Below are positions 1 to 10,000 of a DNA stretch of 64,000 nt, piece after piece (the first letter of the stretch is position 1; the number at the start of each line of letters is the position of its first letter). A program made the translations under genes and the position numbers. The DNA comes from Yamagishiella unicocca. Lineage: Eukaryota; Chlorophyta; Chlorophyceae; Chlamydomonadales; Volvocaceae. The notes under the pieces were generated by a model that was not told the origin of the DNA, did no database searches, and saw only the letters and a program-made list of their open reading frames with translations. Where the stretch lies: assembly GCA_003116995.1 (NCBI GenBank), contig BDSL01000040.1, positions 62,001-126,000 of the forward strand, in the 5' to 3' direction.

Positions 1-166
1 GTCAGGCAGCGGGAAGGAGGATCTGCCAGGGGGTGGGAGCTAGGGCTGCAAACGCAGGTGGATAGGGGCATGGACTGAAGCCCTGCGTGTGTTAACTTGC
101 CGCTAAGCCAGCCTCCGTGTGTGTGCCCCCGCCGCGCCAAACTGCCCTCGTCTTCCATCCCCACAG

Positions 167-1020
167 GACCAGCAGCAGTACGTGATCCGCCTCAACCACT
201 ACGCCTCCGTCTTCTGCTGCCTGCAAGCCCAGCCCGGCTGGATCTGGTGAGTCGATGTGACCAGCAAGCCGGGCGGCGAAGAGCGGACAACACAGAGGCG
301 AAGGGCGCCAGCCTCCCGCTGCATGTGGTCGTCCCCCATCTAGCTCTCCGTCACCGGTTGCCCTCCCCACCCACCCACCTCCCCACACACACTCCCTCCT
401 CCTCCGCCGGCCTAACCCCCAACCCCCCTCCCTGCTTCTCTCCTACGACGCCTCATCGCCAGGTACGACTTCTTCGCTGACCGGCCCCACTCGGACCGCT
501 TCAACCGCAAGTTCGAGGAGTGGGTTCCCAAGCACGGCGACGGCGGCAAGAACTGCGAGGGCTACAAGGCGCCGGTGCCGGTGGGCAGCCGCCGCCGCAG
601 CCTCCTGGAGCAGCTGGCCGCGTCCGTCGGTGATGACACCGTGTACCGGCAGCAGCGGGACCAAGGCCTGGTGGAGGTGTCAGCCGGGGTGCAGCGGCTG
701 GCTGTCCGCGAGCAGGTTGGCCTGCCGCGAAGGCTGCAGAGCGAGGAGACGGAGATGCTGCAGGTCAGTCGCGGCGCAGCAGGAGGTGGAGGCGGACGGC
801 CAATGCAGTGCGTCATGTAGTGTATGGCTGCGCTGGGATGCGTTGTGCCTCCTGCTCTTGTCCCGGTCCGCTACCCTGTCCTACTTCATTGTGTGTTTAT
901 CGACGCGCCGATCCGCTAAATCTGTGCCCCACGGCAACCCGAACCCCTCCGACAAAACCCGCACAGGAGGTGCGATTCCTCCAATCCATGGAGCTGGAGG
1001 CCATGTTCTCCTCGCCTTGA
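167..1020 (+). CDS. Unrecognised protein, last three exons (5' end outside window)
   Basis: Three exons splice cleanly: 167-246 (acceptor ccccacag, donor gtgagt), 463-763 (donor gtcagt) and 967-1020 ending in TGA. The 167-246 exon ends with two bases of a codon and exon 463 supplies the third, giving ...PGWIWYDFFADRPHSDRF.... The 463-763 exon ends on a codon boundary, so the frame is kept throughout. The visible 143 residues have an aromatic, Cys-containing N-terminal part (NHYASVFCCLQAQPGW), a charged middle and a Glu/Gln-rich tail ending in EAMFSSP. I do not recognise the family. Bases 1-166 read as intron with no exon I can support. The sequence seen is the C-terminus only. A TGTAA signal lies 359 bases after the stop. 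Confidence 0.7.
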
Positions 1021-1235
1021 GCCTCGCGCAGCTACGTCACGCTGGGGAGAATGAAGCGTCCGAGGGCGGCGGCCAGCGCCTGCCTGGCACTGCGCTACCG
1101 GAGCGTGAAAACCCGCCAGCAAGCAGCAGCGATCAGGCATGCCGTCGCGGGGGGGGTCGTAGGGGCTCCCGTCACACTTGCACAGGTCCTGGTGAGGTGG
1201 CTCCGGACCTGGGGTCGTGGTGGGGTTGGCATGAC

Positions 1236-1304
1236 TCGCCGGTAGCGATCGTAGCCTAACCAGGTATCGCCGGTAGCGATCGTAGCCTAACCAGGTATCG
1301 CCGG
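1236..1304. repeat. 31-bp tandem duplication in 3' UTR
   Basis: Two identical 31-bp units (1236-1266 and 1267-1297) are followed by the first seven bases of a third. They begin tcgccggtagcgatcg. They lie between the stop codon and the likely poly(A) signal of the upstream gene. Perfect identity suggests a recent slippage or duplication event. Confidence 0.9.
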
Positions 1305-1378
1305 CCCGTGAAGTTTAAGCTGAAAGCCTTCCCTGTACGATATGAAGGCAGAAGAGTGAACAGAAGGGAGTGTTTTCT

Positions 1379-1383
1379 TGTAA
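1379..1383 (+). terminator. TGTAA polyadenylation signal
   Basis: TGTAA is the usual volvocine poly(A) signal. This copy lies 359 bases after the TGA at 1018-1020 and is the first one downstream, so it is the likely 3' end of the first gene. The motif is short, and its use is inferred from position. Confidence 0.5.
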
Positions 1384-2175
1384 ACTCTGGGGAGGGTATT
1401 TGACGCGGGTCAGGAAAGGCGGTCGTTGTCGTTCGTGTGGTTCAGTTTGTTCAAAACTCGGACTTACTCGTCAAAGGAACCCCGCTGGCAATCGTGATTA
1501 CGGTCGAGAACACGTTTCGCTGTAGCAACGATAGTCGTCGTCTTGAGCTGTGTGTTCGTGTCCGGGTAGTATATGTCATGTATCCTCTGATCCCCTGATT
1601 ATTTCTTCGATACCTTTCTTACAAGAACAATGGCACTGAAATCGGCTGTACGGACTGGTCGTGCATAGCTGTATCATGCCGTTACTTCCATGAGCTTAGT
1701 CGTGTAAGTTATATCTGCGCTTCATTCCTTCGCTGCGCCAGCGGGGTTGAGAATCACGTTGCTCGGAGCAATGGTGCAGCCAACACTAGAGGCGGATGCG
1801 CTTCCAAACAACTATGCAACTTTGCGCTGCATGGCTCACCACTCTTGTCTCAAAAGATGCGCGCGACCGAAACAAATGACGCATTCGGGCGCCAGGACTG
1901 ATAGCTCCGAAGCCCGAAGACGACTGCAAAGTCATGTGCTTCTGACGTACACCGCCGCGTCCATGCGCCCCGATTGTTGTTTGTAGCACTTAATGACCTC
2001 ATAAAACACAAACAATGCTATCCGTTTGTCGTTATGGTTTGTCCGCACCTCGTTTCCAATCAGAATGTCACATCTTCCACCACGCATCCACCTGGGCGTA
2101 CCGGTGAGTACAGCACATGCGAGTCCCCTACCCCTCCCTGTACAGCTCCCCTCCCAACCAGCAGTCCGTCGCCGC
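1384..2175. other. Convergent intergenic region
   Basis: No gene is visible between the 3' ends of the + strand gene on the left and the - strand protease gene on the right. TTACA at 1619-1623 (TGTAA on the - strand) could end the protease transcript with a 3' UTR of about 550 bases. Short reading frames here have no recognisable content. Confidence 0.5.
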
Positions 2176-3947
2176 TCATTGCGTCTTCTTGCTGTCCTCT
2201 TTCCCCTCGGCCCCCTCGCCCTCCTTGGCCTCGCCCTCCTTGGCCTCGCCCTCCTTAGCCTCGGGTGCCTCGCTAAAGTTAAACACCGCATGGAACTCCC
2301 GCGCCAGCCAGGCGTGGCCAAGCACAGCGCCCAGCACGCCTGGCACGATGTACAGCAGCGCCGGCTGGGCAGCCTGCACCACGATAAAAGTGAAGACGTG
2401 ACAGGGGCCGGGCGAGCGGGCCGGAGTATCCTTTAGTAAACAAAACACCCGAGGAAGCCTTCCCTTGCAGGCTTCAGCCTTTCCCGCGGGCGTGACGCTC
2501 CTATTGCTCTCACGGCACATTAATCAAGCACCCGCAGCCTGACCGTATTGCTCTCAGCCCATGGCATCCCAACCAGACTTCAACCTAGCATCCCTTGCAA
2601 TGCCGTTGCAGACCTTCTGCCGCCGGCGCTGCCATCGCTTGCGTATGCCCGCAGCCATGAGGTGCATCAGTGTCGTCAGGGCCTTGCCGTGCATACACCG
2701 TCTCGTTGCTGCTGACATCGCTCTGTGCGGTACCTCGCGGCCCACCGACCCTCTTCACCCACCTGGAATACGTTCATGATCACAATCGTGGCCACCAGGC
2801 CCGCTACGTAGCCGCCGAACGCCGAGCGAAAGTACTTGGAACGGAAATTTCGCTGCACGTCGTAGCGCAGGATGAGCGCCACGAAGATCCCTGCGCACCG
2901 ACCATTCGAGGAACGGAGGAGGATGAATCGTGCAACGACCCTCCCCGGATCGCAGGCTCATCCGCCGCAACCACGAGACGTTGGGATGCGACAGGCATGA
3001 GTGTCAACCATGGCACACGGCGCGCACCGCAAATGATGCTCCGCCGTTTCAGGCCTCGTCTTTCCTCCTCAACCTACAGGTTCTCCCCATGTGCGAAACC
3101 CGGACCTCCACGACCGATAACGCCCCCCCTGTGCCCCCATACCTGGAATTACAATGTCTCCTAGCCCCAGCATCGCGAACGGCCGCTTGCCATCGTCCAG
3201 GGTGCCGGCGCGCGGGAAGAGCAACTTGATAGGGCCGTCAAAGTTCTTGGCCACAGACACCATCACGGGAGTGCAAAACACCCAGAAGATGTCGTAGAAG
3301 AAGAGGCCAACCAAAAGGATGGCGCCCACTTGCACGGAGCCTAGGCTCAGATGCTCGATTCCCTCGAGGCAGAACGCCAGACCCAGAATGTTATTCGCAA
3401 ACCAGTGCTTCTTCGCATAGTACCATGAACAGAATCCAAGGCTGACGCAGGCTAGGACTAGCTCCGGGACGGTAGGCCGCATGCTGCCATCCGTATTGTC
3501 AAACACGTAAGGAATTTTGATCCGCGGCAGAGCAATCTCCAGCTGCCGGAGGTTCTCCGGGAAGAAGTCCAACACGTAGGGCACGGTAGCCGACGTGAGG
3601 ACGAAAATGGCAATTCCGCCCAGGTAGAGGGACAGCAGCGCATTCACCAGCCACTTGGGCACAAACTTAAACAGCAGGAACAAGCCGAACAGGACACAGC
3701 TGCCCACGAGAGGAAATCGCATAGCATCCTTCTTGGTCATGCTCTCAGTTGGCGGCGCAGGTTTGACAGATCTCCACGAGCCCGCGTACACCGCCATCGC
3801 TGCAGTCGCCACGATGTTGAAATTCGTTGGCACATTGATCACAAGAGGCGCCAAGGTAAGCCCCAGAAGTATCAAATGAGCCGTCAGCGCTGGTCGGTCG
3901 CTAGCGTACATGGCCGCATGGGAGGAGGTCGGCTTCGCTTCGGCCAT
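2176..3947 (-). CDS. SPP: Signal peptide peptidase (intramembrane aspartyl protease)
   Basis: Presenilin-type aspartyl protease that cleaves leftover signal peptides within the ER membrane. Three exons join in frame: 3143-3947, 2763-2890 and 2176-2373, giving 376 residues, the normal SPP length. The first catalytic Asp is in FFYDIFWVF (Y218, D219). The second is in GLGD (residues 261-264), followed by IVIPGIFVAL across the first splice. The PAL substrate-docking motif is in AAQPALLYIVP (P315-L317). Several hydrophobic segments precede the motifs, as expected for nine membrane passes. The tail is Glu/Lys/Ala-rich with an EAKEG repeat from 15-bp DNA repeats, and it ends in KKTQ, which fits the KKXX dilysine ER retrieval rule. 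The start ATG opens the only long frame and is followed by a typical short cytosolic or lumenal head. Identity as SPP rather than an SPP-like paralogue rests on length and the KKXX end. Confidence 0.95.
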
Positions 3948-4690
3948 TGTCGGCCTCCTCCGAGAACGCGCTGCGCGCGTGAAGCAGAGAGATCAAGGGG
4001 GTTCAGATACTATGTGTGCGTAGTATTGTAGTTTGAGTATGCAGCAAGTGCGCAAATGCCAATCGTCAAGGGCTACAGCGATATGAACACGGCAACGTAC
4101 GATGCCAGTGTCCCACGGGACCAACGGCTCAGCCGCCGGTATATCCATACATGCCGTGTCCGCGATATAGACAGGCAAGACGCTGCTGGGCATCGCTCCT
4201 ACATTTGCAGCGAAACCTGACCGATGATTTCGCCTGGCCGCTGTTCCCTGCCTGAAGTCCTTATTCTGCTGCACGCTCCTCGCACTTTGCTTCTCACCAT
4301 CTGCCCCTCGCGCGTCCTTTCAGGACATGCACGTCAACGACAAGTGGTTTCATTGAGGCATGTCAGTCTGGTCTCTGTGATGGCCTTCAGCAGTCAGCAG
4401 CAGGCTCCGGAAGATTTATCGGCAACGATCGTCAATCATACCGCTGGTCTCCCATGTGCTGCCTGATCCTCTTCAAGGAAACGGTACGGAATATACTGCC
4501 ACCAGCACCCACCAGTCTGTCCTTTCTAGGTAAGCCGCACGCTCCCGCTGCCGTAAAATCCTAGCGAGAGGTTGCCAAAGGGTACAGTCACGCACGATCG
4601 AGGGTACAGTCATGTACGAGGATATATCACGCATGATGACGCAAGGCTGCTAAACCAGCAGGCACCGCCCACGATGCAAAAGGCCATTCC
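3948..4690. other. Upstream region of the SPP gene
   Basis: This 743-bp stretch holds no supportable gene. The part next to 3947 should contain the SPP promoter and 5' UTR, but I see no clear TATA box or other named element. Confidence 0.4.
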
Positions 4691-4870
4691 TCGGGTCGCA
4701 ACCACCCCAGCTACCGACCCTCGGGTCGCAACCACCCCAGCTACCGACCCTCGGGTCGCAACCACCCCAGCTACCGACCCTCGGGTCGCAACCACCCCAG
4801 CTACCGACCCTCGGGTCGCAACCAACCCAGCTACCAACCGTCGGGTCGCGACCCACCCAGCTACTGGATG
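4691..4870. repeat. 30-bp tandem repeat, six units
   Basis: Six consecutive 30-bp units start at 4691, 4721, 4751, 4781, 4811 and 4841. The first four are identical and begin tcgggtcgcaaccacccc. Units five and six diverge progressively. Both strands stay open across the array because 30 is a multiple of three, so the open frames over it are not evidence of coding. There are no spacers, so it is a minisatellite and not CRISPR-like. Confidence 0.95.
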
Positions 4871-4954
4871 GCCCCTGCGACCACTCCGGTCCTGCCCAGT
4901 GTGTATAATGTCGCAACACAACCTGCGATCTGCACCCGCACGCTGCTCATGAGT

Positions 4955-5775
4955 AGCTGGTGCTAGGCTTCGGACGCCTGGACGCGCGCGTGGGTTGGCT
5001 GTCGAAAAACGCTGACCCGTCGACGGCTGGTAAGGGAAGTGAAGGGAACTAATGTGCGGTAAAGTGTGGACACCTGGGGGAGGGGGAGGGGCAGGTGAGT
5101 AGTGGTGAGGAGCGTGAAAACCCGAGTGGGGGAGGAGCGAGTTTGATGGGGAGGGCAGAAGGAGTTGCGGTGGGAGCGGAAAGAGGGAGCAGTTCGAGGA
5201 GGCATTGTGGCGCTGGCACTCCACCTCCGTGCAGGTGGTGTGGCTCACCTTCATCATAACTAAGTTTGATGGCACCATGACGAGGGAGTATCCAAGGAAG
5301 AAGAGACCCGAGCCCAGGCCGTACACTGCGACGCAGGTTGGAGGATTAGGGTTTCAGGGTTAGATCGGGGATATAGAATCCAGGGTCCGGGTTAGAGTCA
5401 GGGCTGGGGGTGGGGTTCAGCGGTTGCGATGTGGATCCGAAACCGGGGGACGCGGCACCACGGGGCAGAAGGGGCGGGGCCTCAGGCTCCGGAACAGCCA
5501 GGTGCCGGGCCGTCGAACTTCCCAACCTTGCGCGTTGAAGTTGAGGTCATGGTTGAGCTGGATGGACAAGAATGCCAAGTTTGTCCGGTCGATGTAGCAG
5601 AACGCCGCAAAGAGGTCGTGGAACATTTTGGATTCTTCCTTGTTACGAAAATATTGTTGGCATTTTTGTTACCCATGTTAAATATACGCGGGTTGCAGGC
5701 ATAGCGAGACAAATAACGAAGCTAGAACACATATCGTACCGACCGAAGTGTAAGGATCCCTTCAAGCCTTGCCGG
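4955..5775 (-). pseudogene. Truncated duplicate of the first two exons of the MFS transporter gene
   Basis: The block closely matches 11,310-12,260 of the transporter gene at 7,051-12,166. Exon 2 is present at 5249-5325 with the same splice sites and encodes YGLGSGLFFLGYSLVMVPSN. Exon 1 is present at 5527-5626 but has lost about 27 codons between its start and AAFCYIDRTNLAF. What remains is MFHDLFAAFCYIDRTNLAF, and the splice phase is still correct. Homology stops before exon 3, so no complete transporter can be made. The duplicated block includes intron sequence, so this was a DNA-level duplication, not retroposition. A short spliced product remains possible but is unlikely to function. Confidence 0.8.
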
Positions 5776-7050
5776 TGGCCATGAAGAGGCACGGTTTCCC
5801 GGACTCAAATTGTACGGCCTGCATAATTGTGTACTCGAGTTTGCAGGCATCATTTATGACAGGTGACAGGGAATAGATTAACCGAACTTGAAGGTAAGCC
5901 GTGTACGGCGTTTATCGTTGCGGACTGTCAAACCGGGCCAAACGTAAAACCGGACCGTAAAACCCATGCCCGGGAACGCAACTTCTACTGCTAATCAAAA
6001 GGCATACGAATAGCAAGGAATAGGCCATGAGCTTGGAGGCTCCATGAAACTTGCAACCGACGGCGAACACCGAGTACCCGACTGCAAACTGCTGTTTCTA
6101 CAATGTGGCTTTGCGATAGCGAAGTGGATAAAGGTGTCATAAACTCATGAATTGAGCGGATTTGACGGTCACCAGGGTGGCCGCGTCCAGGAGGTGTGCC
6201 ACACAGCACAGGCGAGGCAGTCGGTTGGGGTCAGGGGGGTAAATTATATCCGCGAATCCACGGGGGGTTTAAAGGAGAATCCGCGAATCCACGGGGGGGT
6301 TAAGGACGCGAAGCGACAAGCATGGCGATTGGAGGACATCGTGCCCTTCCCATGACATTTCTGCCGCATCTGCTACGGTACTATCTGATTAGCGCCAGTG
6401 TGCTGCCATGTGCTGCGGGGGTTCGGGTCGTACTGCGCAGTACTGCGCTGGCAAGCTTACTTTGCTAGGTAACTAACGCGGATGATGCCGAATGGTTTGA
6501 CGTGCATGAGATTGGAATGTGGGCATTGCGGCCTACAGCGAGCTACTAGGGTTTACCTTGAAAGTGATGGCGTCAATGGTGTTGCAACACGCAAAACGAG
6601 GGCGACTGGCTCTGTCTCATACCTATACTTATGAACGGCAGCGATGTTTTCAAAATGTATGGCACATTGCTCAGTTACAGGTAGGAAGCCGTTACATACA
6701 TGGGTGAGCGACCACGCTACATGTGCGGGTGCGCGACCACGCTCGTGCCTGCTCGGGCGTGCAATCATCCCATACGGGCCGCCAGCGGCCCGTGAGAGGT
6801 TGACTCTGCCTCGCTCTTACTTAGGACCGACATCACTCTTCCACCTAGCATCCATATAGACACAGTGGTCAGCAATCGCCGCCCGACAAGGGTGCAAATC
6901 CGGCAATTCAGCTCTACTACAGTTACTACTACTTCAGCCGTTGCCTAAACTTGAGTAAGCATCTGGCCCCAGATCCAAGCTCCTAGCGCGCCGCGCCACC
7001 TAGCACGCCACACCGCACTGTGAGGAACCGAGCACGCCGCACCGCGCCAC
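5776..7050. other. Gene-free region between duplicate and transporter
   Basis: The left part (about 5890-6230) is a diverged copy of the sequence upstream of the transporter gene (about 12,470-12,720). At 6246-6296 two short copies of the motif atccgcgaatccacgg occur 32 bases apart. TTACA at 6692-6696 (TGTAA on the - strand) could end the transporter transcript. I see nothing recognisable in the rest. Confidence 0.45.
5890..6230. repeat. Dispersed repeat copy A (shared with 12.5 kb and 31.1 kb)
   Basis: The segment aligns by eye with 12,470-12,720 and with 31,050-31,340. Shared landmarks in the same order are gtacggcgtttatcgttgc, catacgaatagcaagga, gaggctcc, accgac and ttgacggtcaccagggtgg. 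The three copies differ by many substitutions and small indels, so they are old. Confidence 0.7.
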
Positions 7051-10000
7051 CTAGTACACTGCGTCCTCCAGCTCAAGCTCCTTGACCACCGCGACATCCG
7101 CCGCGGCCCCCACACGCGCCCACGACCGGGTGCGCCAGGCCATGACGGCCGCAGCGCCCATCACGGCGCCCAGCACCCGGAAGGCGTCACCGTAGCCTGT
7201 GGTGGGTTGCAAGGGAGACCCGTGGGGTGAGTTGCGAGGAAGACCCGTGGGGTGGGTTGCGAGGAAGACCCGTGGCGTGGGTTGCGAGGGAGACCCGTGG
7301 GGTGGGTTGCGAGGAAGACCCGTGGCGTGGGTTGCGAGGGAGACCCGTGGGGTGGGTTGCGAGGAAGACCCGTGGCGTGGGTTGCGAGGGAGACCCGTGG
7401 ATGCGAGAAAAGCCGTTTAGGACAGACGTTTTGGGATGCATGCCGGAGAACTTGGAAAACCACACACCCGTGTGGTGGGTGGGTGGGCGAGGGAACCGGC
7501 GGAGGACTGACGCATACAAGGGCAAAAGTAAGAGAGAACATCGGGAGTGGGAGAGGGCAGCCGGGGGGCAGGTAATGGTGGTGGTGAGGGGGGAAGAGAG
7601 TTATGGAATAGCATCCTTAGCGCTAAGGATGCTATTCCATAACAAAGCAACCAGGACGGCGGGACTTGAAGTGAGGCACGTAGGGGTTGTGCCCCGGGTG
7701 TGTCACACCCCTCGGGCCCCTCCCAAGGCCCCCTCGGCCCCTAAACCCCTCACTGCCCCTGCGCCCCTGCCCCCCTCCCCCCCCCCGCCCCCGCCCCACC
7801 TCCCGTGCGCCACACCAGCTCCCCGATGAGCCACGGCCCCAGCAGCCCCCCCAGGCTGGCCACCGCGTTGTAGAGCGCCATGGCGACGGGCACCGAGGGC
7901 CCCGAGGACACCACCGGGACGTAGCTGTTGATAATGCTGTTGGTGCCCTGAGGGGGTGGGGGGATATAAAATGAGGGGGGTTGCAAAGATACCCGGTTAT
8001 TCGACGTGTGAGGAGTGTGGCTGAGGGGGGTGGCGTGAAAACCGGTGACACGAAACCGGTGGCTGAGGGGGGGGGGTCAACGAGATTGGTTGGGAAAGGA
8101 ATGGGGGTGGGGATAGAGAGGTGTCCCCGGGTTCCGAAAACGGAGAGCACCGAATCGAGCGGCGGGAGAAGCGTTCGAGCGGCCGTGGCGAGGGAGGGTT
8201 GCGAGGAGGACCATGGAAGCGGCGTAGGAGGGACAACGAGGAAATCACTGGAGAAGAGGCTTTGTGGGCACGGGCGTTCGAGGGAGGGCCGGTGGGGTTT
8301 GATCAAGGGGCTTCAAGAAGAGGTAGGATGGGGGGGAGCGAAGAAACCCGTTCAAACGACATAGGAGAAGGTGGCGAAGGAGGAGAGGGGGGCGAAGGGG
8401 GGGTAAAGGGTTACGAAGGTGGAAAGGTTGTTCTCGCTGGTCTTCCAGGATCTAACGCACAATTAGGCCGGGCGGGATCGAGCACTGGAAGACATCGGGT
8501 AGGGTCGGCAGCGCCATAAGACGGCTGCGGTTCGTAAGCCTCGGCTGCGGTGCTCCTGCCCTCCCCTCCCCTGCCCTCGCCGTCCCCCCTCTCCGCTCCC
8601 CTCCTCTCCCCTCCCCTCCCCCCCTCCCCTCAACGGTTTTCACGCCACCCCTCTCCCCTCCCCTAACCCCAGCATCACTCGCTACCGGTGTCGTGCCCAC
8701 CTGCACACACGCCACCGCCGCCGACACCGCCATGAAGCCCAGCAGCGGCGCCGTCGCCGCCAGCCGCGGCAGCGACGCCAGCAGCAGGGCCGCCGAGAAG
8801 TACGGCACCGCCAGGTGCAGGGCGCGCTCGTGCTTGGCCTGCTCGGGGGCGACAGACGAGGTCAGGACAGGACAGGACAGGACAGGACAGGACAGGACAG
8901 GACAGGACAGGACAGGACAGGACAGGACAGGACAGGACAGGACAGGACAGGACAGGACAGGACAGGACAGGACAGGACAGGACAGGACAGGACAGGACAG
9001 GACAGGACAGGATAGGACAGGACAGGACTCCCAGAGCACCGCGGCTCGGAGGCACCATAAACCAGCACACCCGTACGTGAGGAATTGCACCCGGCCTAAC
9101 CGCCGCACCCCCATACCCCATACTCCGTACTCTAATACGCCGTACTGCCGTACGCCGTGCTGCCGTACACCGTACCTGGGAGCGCCTCCCGAGCCACACC
9201 GACATGACCGCGGCGCAGGCGAAGGGCACACCGGTGAGCAGCACTGCGGTGGTGGACAAGGCGGTGCCGCCAGGAGCGTCCTCGTCCTGCTGCCCGCCAC
9301 CCGCGGCTACGGCTGCGGCTGCCACCACGTCCCCGCCTCGGTGGCGGGCCCAGTCCAGCCGCACCGGGTCCATGTCCCGCCCCTCCAGGAGCGTCTTGTT
9401 GATGATGGGGGCCTGACGGGGGGTGGTGGCGGTGGTGGCGGGGGGGGGCGAGATGGCTCGGTTACACGATAGATGAGTGGGAGATATTTCCGCAAGGCGG
9501 GCACTCTCGGCGGCCGCGACTCACTCACTTACTCACTCACCCACCCACCCGCCCACTCACCTGCTCATTCACCCACCCACTCACCCAGAACAGGATGCCG
9601 TGCGACGCCATGTTCTTCAGCAGGCCCATCAGTGCTACGTACCTGGGCGGTTAGGGCAGTTGGACAGTTGCACAACAGCTGGCCACTTAAGTCGAAAGAA
9701 AACCGAACTGACTTGGCGCTCACGCCAGGCACACCCCACCGGAAGCATCATTCTAGCAAGCTGCGCACGTCCCTCCCCTCTGCCTTACGTGTTTCCTCCG
9801 GCCCCGTCCCACCCTCCGCCCCCACGGGTCTTCCTCGCCTCCCCCTCCGCCCCCGCCTCCTCCTCCCCTTCCCCATCTCACCACACACGGCCATTCATTA
9901 ACGCCTCCACCAGCGCACTGCGCCCGCTCCCCACACCGCCGCTGTTGCGCCCTCCCCCTCCTGCTCCTGCTCCCCCTCCTGCTCTTCCTCCTCCTCCTCC

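Noticed and set aside
4691..4870. CRISPR-like appearance of regular repeats
   Set aside because: Units are contiguous without spacers, and the host is a eukaryote.
4572..5326. Open frames across the 30-bp array on both strands
   Set aside because: The repeat period is a multiple of three, so frames stay open by construction.
8693..9472. TGQDR / VLSCP repeat proteins
   Set aside because: Translations of the AGGAC microsatellite inside an intron.
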